The notes: generated by a model not told the origin, from the sequence alone. Shown: positions 43,146 to 51,959, counted from the stretch's first letter. The stretch is 64,000 bases of DNA from Pedobacter sp. Leaf194 (GCF_001423945.1 NZ_LMPU01000013.1:1-64000), one strand, 5' to 3'. Made by a program: numbers and translations.

Positions 43146-45056
43146 ATGAACAAAGCATTATCGATTTTTATTGGCGTATTAATCAGCACAAATGTCTTTG
43201 CCCAGTCTGATCCCAATCTGGGAATCATACCGGCCCCAGTTTCAGTAACCAGGGCAAATGGCAACTTTACACTCGACAAAACAACCGTTTTAATCAATCA
43301 AAGTATCGATGGCGCAAAATCTGCAGATTTGTTGAATGCTTTTATTGTAACCAAATCGGGATTTGCACTAAGAGAAACAAAAACTGCTCAGCCAAATCAA
43401 AAAAGCATCGTGCTAACATCTGTTGGTGCCGATAAATTACCCGCCGAAGGTTATACCATTAAGGTTACACCCACTCAGATGATTCTTACAGGTAGGGGCG
43501 CTGGATTATTTTATGCGGTGCAGTCTGCAATGCAAATGATTCCTGACAAAGTTGGAGATAAGATAAATATTCCTGCGGTTGATATTAGTGACTATCCTCG
43601 TTTCGCGTATCGCGGAACAATGCTCGACGTTTGCAGACATTTTTTTCCAATCTCGTTCATAAAAAAATACATCGACCAGCTAGCCTATTACAAAATAAAT
43701 ACCTTTCACTGGCATTTATCTGATGACCAGGGTTGGCGACTGGAGATTAAAAAATATCCTAAGTTAACAACTATTGGTTCGAGCAGAAATGGTTCTATCA
43801 TTGGCAACTATCCTGGTAATGGAAATTATTTAACCGAGGTTAAGGGCTTTTATACACAAGATGAAGCTAAGGAAATTGTTAAGTACGCGGCAGAACGCTA
43901 CATTACTGTGATACCAGAAATCGAATTGCCCGGACATGCATCGGCAGCGATAGCCGCCTATCCTGAACTGAGTTGTTTCCCGAATAGAGATACTTTTGTA
44001 AGCGACAAAACGCCTTGGGCGGGCTCCAGAAAAGGTAAACAAGTACAACAAACCTGGGGTGTTTTCGACGACATTTTTGTTCCCTCAGAAAATACTTTTA
44101 CATTTCTTAATAATGTGTTAGATGAAGTTATTGCTATTTTTCCTTCTAAATATATTCATATCGGGGGAGATGAAGCGCCAAAAACTTATTGGAAAGAATC
44201 GCCTTTTTGCCAGGCTTTGATGAAAGAAAAGGGCTTAAAAGATGAACACGAGTTGCAAAGCTATTTCATACAAACCATAGAAAAACATGTAAATGGAAAA
44301 GGCCGTTCGATTATTGGTTGGGATGAAATTTTGGAGGGCGGCTTGGCACCAAATGCAACGGTAATGAGCTGGCGTGGAGAAGATGGCGGTATCGCTGCGG
44401 CTCAGCAAAATCATGATGTGATTATGACCCCGGGGTCAATGGGTTTGTATATCGACCATAAGCAATCAAATTCGCCTGATGAGCCTGTAACGATTGGTGG
44501 CTATGCTCCATATCAGAAAATATATGGCTACGACCCTGTTCCGAAGGTTTTGACCGCAGATCAGCGCAAATATATCAAAGGAGTACAAGCCAATTTGTGG
44601 ACAGAATACATTAAAACGCCTGCGAAAGCTGAAAACCATGCATTCCCGCGTTTGTTGGCGCTCTCAGAAATTGCATGGTCGCCTGTTGAGCGTAAAGACT
44701 TAAAGAATTTTTCTGAGGAGCGGTTACCCAACCACTTAGCTCGATTAGATAAAATGAACATTAATTATTGGATTCCAACGCCGATTGGACAAAGTGAGCA
44801 ACCACTTTTGGGTGGCGATTTTACTATCGACTTAAAAGTACCTGTGAAAGGTGGTAAAATTTATTACTCTTTAGACGGTTCCCGTCCATCTGAAAATGCA
44901 TTTTTATATACAACGCCGGTGAAGGTAACTGTGCCGCAGGGCGAAAAACGTATTATGAAAACGATTGTTTTCGCACCGAGCGGCAGACGAAGTGTAATGA
45001 CTGAGACTGTTTTGAATAACGGGGCACCGGAAGTGAAGGCAGAAGCGAAAAAATAA
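43146..45056 (+). CDS. Beta-N-acetylhexosaminidase (GH20)
   Basis: A 636-residue exported enzyme: signal peptide (about 1-20, ending NVFAQ), an N-terminal GH20b-type alpha/beta domain (about 22-150), then the GH20 catalytic barrel (about 152-500) with the Asp342-Glu343 pair in HIGGDEAP, which acts by substrate-assisted catalysis. The C-terminal module (about 545-620, GGKIYYSLDGSRPSENAFLY) is a chitobiase-C-type beta domain. It cleaves terminal N-acetylglucosamine or N-acetylgalactosamine, from chitin or glycans. It is not in a SusCD locus. Confidence 0.95.
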   Translation: MNKALSIFIGVLISTNVFAQSDPNLGIIPAPVSVTRANGNFTLDKTTVLINQSIDGAKSADLLNAFIVTKSGFALRETKTAQPNQKSIVLTSVGADKLPAEGYTIKVTPTQMILTGRGAGLFYAVQSAMQMIPDKVGDKINIPAVDISDYPRFAYRGTMLDVCRHFFPISFIKKYIDQLAYYKINTFHWHLSDDQGWRLEIKKYPKLTTIGSSRNGSIIGNYPGNGNYLTEVKGFYTQDEAKEIVKYAAERYITVIPEIELPGHASAAIAAYPELSCFPNRDTFVSDKTPWAGSRKGKQVQQTWGVFDDIFVPSENTFTFLNNVLDEVIAIFPSKYIHIGGDEAPKTYWKESPFCQALMKEKGLKDEHELQSYFIQTIEKHVNGKGRSIIGWDEILEGGLAPNATVMSWRGEDGGIAAAQQNHDVIMTPGSMGLYIDHKQSNSPDEPVTIGGYAPYQKIYGYDPVPKVLTADQRKYIKGVQANLWTEYIKTPAKAENHAFPRLLALSEIAWSPVERKDLKNFSEERLPNHLARLDKMNINYWIPTPIGQSEQPLLGGDFTIDLKVPVKGGKIYYSLDGSRPSENAFLYTTPVKVTVPQGEKRIMKTIVFAPSGRRSVMTETVLNNGAPEVKAEAKK

Positions 45057-45116
45057 ATACTTTGTTTAAAAAACTAAAATCATTAATTTGGGATTACAAA
45101 ATTGTCCCAAGAACAA

Positions 45117-45716
45117 ATGAAAATAAATAAGTTTGAAACGCAGCATCTTTTGTTAATAGCAGGGATGCTGCTTTTTTTTGCCTGTAATGAAGAAAAGCCG
45201 CAAGAGATTAAGGTAGAAAACGCCCGGATTGAAAAGAATCCGTTTCACTTTTACAAAGATGTTGAAGTAAAACCAGGATTGAATTTTGAAATTGTAAGCT
45301 GGGGAAAAGGGGTAGATTCGGTTGGCGGTTATCAAATATTAATGTCCGATTCTGTGAAGAGAAGCTATAAATCGCTTGCGGTTGAGCGTAATGGCATTGT
45401 AAACGATGCCTGGAACATGGATTTGGACAATGATGGAAATCCAGAGATTTATGTTCAGTTGTTGACTAAAAAGAATTCGCTCGACCTGAATGTTTTCGAG
45501 TATGCCGGAGGTGGATTCAACAAAATCAGCTTTCCATCACTTAATTGGGCTCAAAGAAAGTCTTATTCGGGTAATGATAAGTTTTTTATCAAAAACGGTG
45601 ATTTGTTTCGTTCATTTCCTGTAAAAGATAAAACAGACTCCACAAAAATAATAAGCGAGGTTTACCAATATAAACTGAGAGGCAGCAATTTTAGCGCAAG
45701 TCAGGTAACGCCTTAG
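45117..45716 (+). CDS. Lipoprotein of unknown function
   Basis: About 199 residues from the ATG at 45117 (MKINKFETQHLLLIAGMLLF). The lipobox is FFACN (Cys near residue 24), so it is probably an outer- or inner-membrane lipoprotein. The mature part is beta-rich with NMDLDNDGNPEIYVQLL, an EF-hand-like Asp-x-Asp-x-Asp loop as in FG-GAP/VCBS proteins, though only one copy is seen. It lies 61 bases downstream of the hexosaminidase and could be co-transcribed. No function is assigned. Confidence 0.68.
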   Translation: MKINKFETQHLLLIAGMLLFFACNEEKPQEIKVENARIEKNPFHFYKDVEVKPGLNFEIVSWGKGVDSVGGYQILMSDSVKRSYKSLAVERNGIVNDAWNMDLDNDGNPEIYVQLLTKKNSLDLNVFEYAGGGFNKISFPSLNWAQRKSYSGNDKFFIKNGDLFRSFPVKDKTDSTKIISEVYQYKLRGSNFSASQVTP

Positions 45717-45786
45717 TTAAGCCGGCCAGCTCATTTTTTGTTTTACTAAGTATTTAACTAATTCGCTATCAAGGCTTGAAACTCGG

Positions 45787-46158
45787 ATGAAAGACAATAG
45801 AAAATTTTCGGTGATTGATAGAATTAGAAGTTTTAAATACGCTTTTAACGGGTTGAAACTGTTTTTTTTGAATGATCATAATGGCAGGGTTCATTTGCTT
45901 GCTGCAATTCTCGCCATAACTTTGTCTGCCTGTTTGAACCTTTCTATTTTTGAATGGATTGCTATTTTAATCGTTATAGCTGCGGTTTTAATTGCCGAAA
46001 TGATAAACGCTGCGATAGAAAAACTTTCCGATGTGGTGCATCCGGAGATAAGTCCTAAAATTAAAATTATAAAAGATTTAGCTGCGGGTGCTGTTTTGGT
46101 AGCAGCGTTTCTTGCGGTAGCAGTCGGCGCCCTGATTTTTATTCCTAAACTATTCTGA
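45787..46158 (+). CDS. Diacylglycerol kinase family protein (DgkA-like)
   Basis: A 123-residue, three-helix membrane protein of the DagK/undecaprenol kinase family. The active-site segment AEMINAAIEKLSDVVHPE is intact, preceded by the amphipathic N-terminal helix RIRSFKYAFNGLKLFF and membrane helices at about 38-75 and 98-120. In bacteria outside the Proteobacteria such proteins often phosphorylate undecaprenol. It ends 9 bases inside the convergent DUF922 gene. Confidence 0.9.
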   Translation: MKDNRKFSVIDRIRSFKYAFNGLKLFFLNDHNGRVHLLAAILAITLSACLNLSIFEWIAILIVIAAVLIAEMINAAIEKLSDVVHPEISPKIKIIKDLAAGAVLVAAFLAVAVGALIFIPKLF

Positions 46159-46707
46159 GTTTCTGGCCGCTCTTGATTCTTCCATTTTGTCACTTATAAT
46201 TTTATCCCACCTTTGTTGCATTTTGTGGTTGCTGCCATGTTCGGTTTCTTCGTCGTAGTTTTTTTGCATGGTGTCGAAGTAATTGCTTATCTCATTAGCC
46301 AACTGCGAAATTTGTGCTTTATAATTTTTTACCGAATAACTTCTGTTTTTTAAAACCCTATCTGCCTCTAAATATAAAATGTATTGAATGTCTACATGGC
46401 CTTGCTCGTGATGTAGCAGATTTTGCCTCGATTCTTCTGTCTTCACCTTATCGAGTTTAACCCACGAGCGAGTTTTATCAATACTAATTTCATTTTGCAA
46501 TTTTATTTCAACCCGGTTTCTATAAACTGTAGAGGCATAACTATATTTCCAAGTCATTGCTGTAAGCGCATAAAATGGCGAATTGTTATCAGGTTTACCC
46601 TTAAAATGAATATTCCAATCCAACTGCTCGGGTTGGTCTGAATCTTGCTTTAGCGGGGCAATAATCGGATAGATTGATAATAAAATAACTACTAGCAGGT
46701 TTTTCAT
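46150..46707 (-). CDS. DUF922-like protein with a HExGH zinc-protease motif
   Basis: About 185 residues from the ATG at 46707 (MKNLLVVILL). A hydrophobic leader (1-20) suggests export. The sequence LLHHEQGHVDIQYILYLEAD contains HEQGH (about 100-104), a gluzincin-type motif, with a plausible third ligand downstream (LEADR). DUF922 proteins are proposed zinc proteases but lack published activity as far as I know. It lies 27 bases downstream of the four-helix membrane gene and probably belongs to the ECF sigma operon. Confidence 0.78.
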   Translation of the reverse strand: MKNLLVVILLSIYPIIAPLKQDSDQPEQLDWNIHFKGKPDNNSPFYALTAMTWKYSYASTVYRNRVEIKLQNEISIDKTRSWVKLDKVKTEESRQNLLHHEQGHVDIQYILYLEADRVLKNRSYSVKNYKAQISQLANEISNYFDTMQKNYDEETEHGSNHKMQQRWDKIISDKMEESRAARNSE

Positions 46708-46739
46708 AGACAAAAGTTCACGAAAAAACCGTGCCTAAA

Positions 46740-47339
46740 TTATTCAGTTATCGAGAATTGACTGCTAATCCGTTCAAATTTTTCAATGAGTAGTGCAATA
46801 CGCTCTTTTTCTCTCCTGATTACTGCTTTTCGCAAAACTGTAGAACAAAAAATTATCCACATTGCTGTTAAACCGATTGCGATGAGTTTTTGACTGGTGC
46901 TGAAATATGCAAGAATCTCTACAAAATAAAAAATCAATCCTAAAGATAAAGCGATTGCGTAGAACCAATAAAGAGAGTTGTAAAGTTTATATCTATTTAG
47001 CTGATAGGTTTTTAGGTTGTTCAGGTACTCATTCGGATGCACCGTGTAGTCGCTCTTGGAAATCAGGCGATGATCCCGATACAGAATCAAGGTGTAAACG
47101 CCAATTGCAATCAAGGTAATGCTAATTCCAACGTGAGTTGTCCACGACTCGAAATGGTAAAACATCCAAATAGCCGCTATTGCTAAAAAAGATGCAAGCA
47201 TACCCATAATGTTCAAAGCCGATTTTAGCTTTAAACCGTTAACTTCTTTCTTGGCTTGTTGTAACATTTCATCAGCAGAAACTTTTACTTCTACCTCGTG
47301 CTTTTGCCACAACTCCTGTATTTGATCAAACGCTTGCAT
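46740..47339 (-). CDS. Four-helix membrane protein, putative partner of the ECF sigma factor
   Basis: A 199-residue protein. A cytoplasmic N-terminal segment (about 1-38, WQKHEVEVKVSADEMLQQAK) is followed by four membrane helices at about 42-62, 68-88, 120-142 and 148-168, then a charged tail. No zinc-binding anti-sigma (HxxxCxxC), FecR or RskA sequence pattern is seen. It overlaps the ECF sigma gene by 14 bases (stop of sigma downstream of this start), so coupling strongly suggests a partner of the sigma factor. The idea that it is an anti-sigma factor is inference. Confidence 0.68.
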   Translation of the reverse strand: MQAFDQIQELWQKHEVEVKVSADEMLQQAKKEVNGLKLKSALNIMGMLASFLAIAAIWMFYHFESWTTHVGISITLIAIGVYTLILYRDHRLISKSDYTVHPNEYLNNLKTYQLNRYKLYNSLYWFYAIALSLGLIFYFVEILAYFSTSQKLIAIGLTAMWIIFCSTVLRKAVIRREKERIALLIEKFERISSQFSITE

Positions 47340-47823
47340 ACTGGTTATATAGTTCTGTTAATTTTTGTTTAATGCGATGAATTTTTACCCTCAAATTTCC
47401 CTCGCTAATGCCAGAGATATCTGCAATTTCATGATATGGTAATTCATCTAAAACCATAGTAATAATCAAACGGTCATTTTCCTCAAGCTTGGATATACAA
47501 GTGTATAATAAAGCGACCTGCTCGTTTTTTTCAGAAAACTCTTCAATTTTGTTTTCAATAATGTTTTCAGTCAGTTCATCTTTTGCCTGCCGTTTTTCAG
47601 AGCGTAGGTAGGTTAAACAAGTGTTAACCGCAATTCGGTAAATCCAGGTAGATATCAATGATTTATTTCTGAATTTATCCAGGTTTTGCCACACTTTTAG
47701 GAATGTTTCCTGCAAAAGGTCGTTTGCTGCATCGGTGTCGCCTGTATAACCGTAACACAAATGGAATATTTTTTTGGAATTCGAATCGAAGATTTGCTTA
47801 AATAACTTGTCTTTTTGTTCCAT
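47326..47823 (-). CDS. ECF-type RNA polymerase sigma factor
   Basis: A 165-residue sigma-70 family factor. Region 2 is at about 10-75 (HLCYGYTGDTDAANDLLQET, FLKVWQNLDKF, STWIYRIAVNTCLTYLR) and region 4 at about 100-155 (NDRLIITMVLDELPYHEIAD, ISGISEGNLRVKIHRIKQKL). Regions 1.1 and 3 are absent, as in ECF factors. It overlaps the downstream four-helix membrane gene by 14 bases. The next gene (gltP-like) diverges. Its target promoters are unknown. Confidence 0.94.
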   Translation of the reverse strand: MEQKDKLFKQIFDSNSKKIFHLCYGYTGDTDAANDLLQETFLKVWQNLDKFRNKSLISTWIYRIAVNTCLTYLRSEKRQAKDELTENIIENKIEEFSEKNEQVALLYTCISKLEENDRLIITMVLDELPYHEIADISGISEGNLRVKIHRIKQKLTELYNQYASV

Positions 47824-47985
47824 TGAGTGGGTTATAATTACGTTTTAGATGATGCAGGATATTTTTTGTTACAGGAAAATATAAAAATACACATATTCTC
47901 CTTGTGCCGAACCGATCAAAAATTTGTTGTCAGCGCTAAATATCGTAGTTTTACCAAATTAATAAAGCCACAAACTTAATTATTC

Positions 47986-49362
47986 ATGAAGAAAAACAAA
48001 CTCACGCTGTTTATTTTTATTGCCCTCATTGCAGGTATTGCTTTAGGCTACATTTTGAATGTAAATTCCATCGATGTTTACAATCAGAATATCCTAACAG
48101 CAGATGCAAAAGTGAAAAGTATTGAAGTAAGCATTGCGAAAACTACTGATACAACTACAGCTGTTTTTACGCAGCTAAAGGCCGATAAAAAAGCAAATTC
48201 GAAGATTAAGCGTGAAAATGAGGAAATAAGAGAGAAAAAGCTTGAGTATTTCACCTTACTAAGTGACATTTTTCTGCGTCTGATAAAAATGATTGTTGCG
48301 CCTTTAGTGTTCACAACATTGGTAGTTGGTGTTGCTAAAGTTGGTGATATTAAAGCCGTTGGACGCATTGGCGGTAAAACTTTAGGTTGGTTTTTAGCCA
48401 TGTCGTTAATGTCACTTGTTTTGGGCTTAATTTTGGTCAATCTTTTCGAGCCGGGAAAACACATGAAACTAACATTGCCGGACCAGCTGGTAAATACAGG
48501 AATTCAAAAAACGGCGATGAGTGTTAAAGATTTTATTGCCCATGTTTTTCCGAAGAGCATAGCCGAATCTATGGCTACGAATGAAATCCTTCAAATCGTT
48601 GTTTTTTCATTATTCTTTGGTGTAGCAACCGCTGCAATCGGCGATTTGGGTCAGGTTGTAATTAAAGCTTTCGATGCAATTGCACATGTTATTCTTAAAA
48701 TGACGGGCTATGTTATGAATTTTGCACCGCTTGCAGTTTTCGGCGCCATGACGGCAATCGTTGCTAAACAAGGTCTAAATGTGCTGAATACCTACGCAAT
48801 ATTTATCGGTGAATTTTATCTTGGTTTAGCCATTCTCTGGGCAATCTTGATTTTCTTAGGTTTTTTAATTTTAAAGAAACGTGTTTTTAGGTTGGTTAAC
48901 GATATGAAAGAACCGGCCATTTTAGCGTTCAGTACAGCAAGTAGTGAAGCAGCATACCCGAAAACCATGATGCTTTTAGAACGTTTTGGTTGTAAAGATA
49001 AGATAGTAAGTTTCGTTTTACCATTGGGTTATTCTTTCAACCTTGATGGCTCGATGATGTACATGACCTTTGCCTCGTTATTTATCGCTCAGGCATATGG
49101 CATTCACCTGGGTTTTGAACAGCAAATATCTATGCTTCTAATTCTGATGTTGACCAGTAAAGGCATTGCAGGCGTACCGAGAGCATCGCTGGTTGTAATT
49201 GCAGGAACAATTGCAAGTTTTAATATTCCTGAAGCAGGTTTAGCGTTATTAATTGGTATCGACCCGCTGTTGGATATGGGCCGGTCTGCAACTAATGTTG
49301 TGGGTAATAGTATTGCAACTGCCGTAGTTAGTAAATGGGAAGGCGAACTAAAAGAAGGCTAG
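47986..49362 (+). CDS. Dicarboxylate/glutamate:cation symporter (DAACS family)
   Basis: A 458-residue transporter of the GltPh/DctA fold with an unusual feature: between helix 1 (about 5-24) and helix 2 (LLSDIFLRLIKMIVAPLVF, from about 91) there is a polar, partly coiled-coil insertion (about 30-86). HP1 is STASSEAAYPKT, TM7 contains FNLDGSMMYM (usual NxDGT), and TM8 is DPLLDMGRSATNVVGN, where the last residue (Asn441) replaces an Asp that helps bind sodium in GltPh, as in proton-coupled DctA. A dicarboxylate substrate is therefore at least as likely as glutamate. Confidence 0.9.
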   Translation: MKKNKLTLFIFIALIAGIALGYILNVNSIDVYNQNILTADAKVKSIEVSIAKTTDTTTAVFTQLKADKKANSKIKRENEEIREKKLEYFTLLSDIFLRLIKMIVAPLVFTTLVVGVAKVGDIKAVGRIGGKTLGWFLAMSLMSLVLGLILVNLFEPGKHMKLTLPDQLVNTGIQKTAMSVKDFIAHVFPKSIAESMATNEILQIVVFSLFFGVATAAIGDLGQVVIKAFDAIAHVILKMTGYVMNFAPLAVFGAMTAIVAKQGLNVLNTYAIFIGEFYLGLAILWAILIFLGFLILKKRVFRLVNDMKEPAILAFSTASSEAAYPKTMMLLERFGCKDKIVSFVLPLGYSFNLDGSMMYMTFASLFIAQAYGIHLGFEQQISMLLILMLTSKGIAGVPRASLVVIAGTIASFNIPEAGLALLIGIDPLLDMGRSATNVVGNSIATAVVSKWEGELKEG

Positions 49363-49366
49363 TACT

Positions 49367-49394
49367 AAAATCAAATCGATTTATTTTTGATTTT
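49367..49394 (+). terminator. Weak AT-rich hairpin after the symporter
   Basis: AAAATCAAA (49367-49375) pairs with TTTGATTTT (49386-49394). The stem is short of GC pairs, so it could be chance. Confidence 0.35.
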
Positions 49395-49508
49395 AAGATG
49401 TCATGATAATCAATAAAAATTTTAAGCTTTGCACTGTTTTTAAATGCTGACGAGAAAATTCCTTGAGAGCGTTTAATAAATCAAAATCGAATCATTTATA
49501 ATTTTATA

Positions 49509-50009
49509 ATGTCTACCAGAGGAAAGAAGATATTTTTGGCTTTAACCATCATCGTGCCGATGATAATTTACTGTTATATTTACTATAAGCCTATTATTCA
49601 GAATGCGCCATTCCGAAAAAATGACTTTGTATCAATGACTTACAAATGGGGAATAAAAGATACCCTGGAAAATCAGTACGATTCTAAAACCGGCGCATAT
49701 CAGTATTTAAACAGTCAGGATTCTACGATTAAAAAAACCATTTTCTTAAATAACGACGATATCCTTTATATGCATGGCAAAGCAAATGAAATCGGGCTAT
49801 GGAATTTTCCGGATACAATAGGCAAGAAAAGTGCAAAATCTATAACGGTGCCACGATACGATATGCTTTTCAAATACAAAGAGAAATCTAAGCATGTTGT
49901 AATTTATGGGGATTTTGATGGTAACCCGAAACTTTTAGATGCCGCAATGCAAATGAGGAAAGTTATTGAAGAAACTATAAACCAGGCCGAGAAGCGAAGC
50001 GGAAAATAA
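49509..50009 (+). CDS. Membrane-anchored protein of unknown function
   Basis: A 166-residue protein with one N-terminal hydrophobic segment (KKIFLALTIIVPMIIYCYIY, about 6-25) and a mature region probably outside the cytoplasm. The rest is polar (YKWGIKDTLENQYDSKTGAY, SITVPRYDMLFKYKEK), with no recognised domain. It stands alone and a clear terminator follows, so it is not part of the blaI operon. I do not recognise the family. Confidence 0.65.
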   Translation: MSTRGKKIFLALTIIVPMIIYCYIYYKPIIQNAPFRKNDFVSMTYKWGIKDTLENQYDSKTGAYQYLNSQDSTIKKTIFLNNDDILYMHGKANEIGLWNFPDTIGKKSAKSITVPRYDMLFKYKEKSKHVVIYGDFDGNPKLLDAAMQMRKVIEETINQAEKRSGK

Positions 50010-50033
50010 AATTTCTTTTTTATGAATTTCTAA

Positions 50034-50080
50034 GGGCTTTAATAAATTGTTATCATCAACATTTTATTAAAGCCTTTTTT
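50034..50080 (+). terminator. Terminator before the blaI-M56 operon
   Basis: GCTTTAATAAA (50036-50046) pairs with TTTATTAAAGC (50063-50073) and is followed by a T tract; it isolates the operon from the upstream gene. Confidence 0.85.
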
Positions 50081-50092
50081 CTGTTAAAGGCA

Positions 50093-50121
50093 TTTCGTAT
50101 ATTTACGAGATATTCGTAATA
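50093..50121 (+). promoter_or_regulatory. Putative BlaI operator, copy 1, overlapping the blaI promoter
   Basis: Three half-sites: TCGTA (50095-50099), TACGA (50104-50108) and TCGTA (50114-50118). The first two form a palindrome TCGTA-TATT-TACGA whose centre is TATATTTA (50098-50105), a promoter-like TAnnTTTA. The element ends two bases before the blaI start codon. A copy with 24 of 29 bases identical lies at 55726-55754 with the same spacing. That BlaI binds here is inference. Confidence 0.78.
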
Positions 50122-50122
50122 A

Positions 50123-50485
50123 ATGGAGAAGTTAACTTTACAGGAAGAAGAGGCAATGCTTGCCGTTTGGCAGATAAAAAAAGGCTTTATCAAAGATTTT
50201 ATGGAAGTGCTGCCAGAGCCGAAGCCACCTTACACCACGCTAGCTTCAACCGTTAAAAACCTCGAACGTAAAGGTTATCTTATTAGCGAGCGTTTTGCGA
50301 ATGCAAATCGCTATAGTGCAAAAGTTAAGGAGGCCGATTACAAAAAGCGTTTTATGAGTGGTTTTGTAGATAACTATTTCAAAAGTTCTTACAAGGAACT
50401 GGTTGCTTTTTTTGCGAAGGATAAAAAAATTAGTGCTGCAGAATTAAAGGAAATAATAAACCTGATAGAAAACCCTGAAAAGTAA
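50123..50485 (+). CDS. BlaI/MecI/CopY-type repressor
   Basis: A 120-residue penicillinase-repressor family protein: an N-terminal winged helix-turn-helix (LTLQEEEAMLAVWQIKKGFI; PPYTTLASTVKNLERKGYLI as recognition region, about 30-58) and a C-terminal dimerisation helix pair (residues about 75-118). Such repressors are inactivated when a cognate M56 sensor-protease is switched on. It is followed 4 bases later by the M56 gene, as in blaI-blaR1. A candidate operator overlaps its own promoter, consistent with autorepression. Nothing suggests beta-lactam specificity. Confidence 0.93.
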   Translation: MEKLTLQEEEAMLAVWQIKKGFIKDFMEVLPEPKPPYTTLASTVKNLERKGYLISERFANANRYSAKVKEADYKKRFMSGFVDNYFKSSYKELVAFFAKDKKISAAELKEIINLIENPEK

Positions 50486-50489
50486 TGTT

Positions 50490-51959
50490 ATGCCTTTTTT
50501 CTTCGTAATTCTTTTCAAAATAAATTTAATTCTGGTGGTTTTTGCCGTGGCTTATTATTTGGTTTTGCGTAGGTTAACCTTTTATTTACTGAACCGTGTT
50601 TTTCTCCTTTTTGGTATTTTGTTTTCTACGATTTATCCTTTCATTAACTTAACTCGTTTTGCAAATCGATTCCAGGCGGCTCCGGCCTATTTACCTCAAC
50701 TAAATCAGCGCATTAGCCAATTGGCCGAGCACAATTCTGCTGAGCCTCTCTGGCAGTTTATTGCCGTTGTATTTTATTTAGGTGTAATCTTTATGGCATT
50801 GAGGTTAACGATTCAGTTTGTTTCGCTTCGCCGTGTACACAAAAACTCAAAGCCTGGCCGGGTCGATAATTTCAAAGTACGTATATTGAATGACAAAGTG
50901 AGTCCATTTTCTTTTTGGCAAACTATTTATGTAAATCCGACCCTTCACAAAGAAGAAGATTTAAAAAATATCCTTGAGCATGAAAGTGTCCATGTGGAAG
51001 AGTGGCATACCCTTGATATTATACTTGCGGAGATGAGCCTTGTTTTCTACTGGTTTAATCCAGGTGTTTGGCTGATAAAAAAGGCCGTTCGCGAAAATAT
51101 TGAGTTTATTACCGATTCGAAAATTTTAAAGAAGGGTGTAGATAAAAAGGCCTATCAATATAGTTTGCTTGATGTGGGCAGTTTGCAGCCATCAGTGGCA
51201 ATTGTAAACAATTTTAACTCGTCTGACCTTAAAAAGCGAATTAAAATGATGAATGCGAGGCGTTCATCAAACTTAAATTTAACCAGATATGCTTTTGTGT
51301 TACCAATTCTGTTAATGATAACACTTGCTTTTACCATCAATAAAAAGGAAAGAGCGAAGGGTTTAAAGTCGACCATTGGAATTATTACAGCCCCACAAGA
51401 AACTGAAATAAAAAATATATCACCGAAGGTAAATCTCACGAGAACAGCCAGCAGGGCAAATTTATCGGCGGGTAAAGTTCATTCAATTAGGCGTTTAACC
51501 ATCATCAATTCTGATAGCGTAGCGCAGGCAGATTCCTTGCCTCGCATTTTTACAGTCGTGTTAAAAGAAGGGACGGGGAAAGGTTCTACAGCTGCAGAAG
51601 GCAGAAAAAGGGTTTTCGTAAGCAGTTTCACTTTTAAAGATACGGCAAGTAGTCAGCCGAAAACTAAGCTTAGGAATATTGAAATCAGAATGCGCAATGA
51701 AAATTCCGGTACTTATTCGTTTTCAGCTGTTGATAATGCGACCGCTGTGGTAAATAATCCTTTAACCGGGAAAGTAGCTTCCGATTCTTCGGCAATACCA
51801 AAAAAAGTAAAACATTTTTTCTTTACGCATTCAGCCACTTACACCATAGATGGCAATAAAGTTGCTCCTGCGGATTTAAGTAAATTAGCCACTGAACAAA
51901 TCAAAAATATTGTCGTAAAGCAAAACGGAATGATAGATATCAGTACAAAACAAAAATAA
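50490..51959 (+). CDS. M56-family (BlaR1/MecR1-like) membrane sensor-protease
   Basis: A 489-residue protein. Transmembrane helices lie at about 4-24, 34-54 and 89-110, followed by a cytoplasmic zinc-metalloprotease segment with HESVH at 164-168 (LEHESVHVEEWH) and the downstream ENIEFITDS as probable third-ligand region; another helix near 270-287 leads to a C-terminal periplasmic part (about 290-489) that is not a penicillin-binding domain (no SxxK-SxN-KTG order seen). So it is BlaR1-like in mechanism but with a different sensor, which may respond to cell-envelope stress or a specific ligand. It is the partner of the BlaI protein. Confidence 0.9.
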   Translation: MPFFFVILFKINLILVVFAVAYYLVLRRLTFYLLNRVFLLFGILFSTIYPFINLTRFANRFQAAPAYLPQLNQRISQLAEHNSAEPLWQFIAVVFYLGVIFMALRLTIQFVSLRRVHKNSKPGRVDNFKVRILNDKVSPFSFWQTIYVNPTLHKEEDLKNILEHESVHVEEWHTLDIILAEMSLVFYWFNPGVWLIKKAVRENIEFITDSKILKKGVDKKAYQYSLLDVGSLQPSVAIVNNFNSSDLKKRIKMMNARRSSNLNLTRYAFVLPILLMITLAFTINKKERAKGLKSTIGIITAPQETEIKNISPKVNLTRTASRANLSAGKVHSIRRLTIINSDSVAQADSLPRIFTVVLKEGTGKGSTAAEGRKRVFVSSFTFKDTASSQPKTKLRNIEIRMRNENSGTYSFSAVDNATAVVNNPLTGKVASDSSAIPKKVKHFFFTHSATYTIDGNKVAPADLSKLATEQIKNIVVKQNGMIDISTKQK

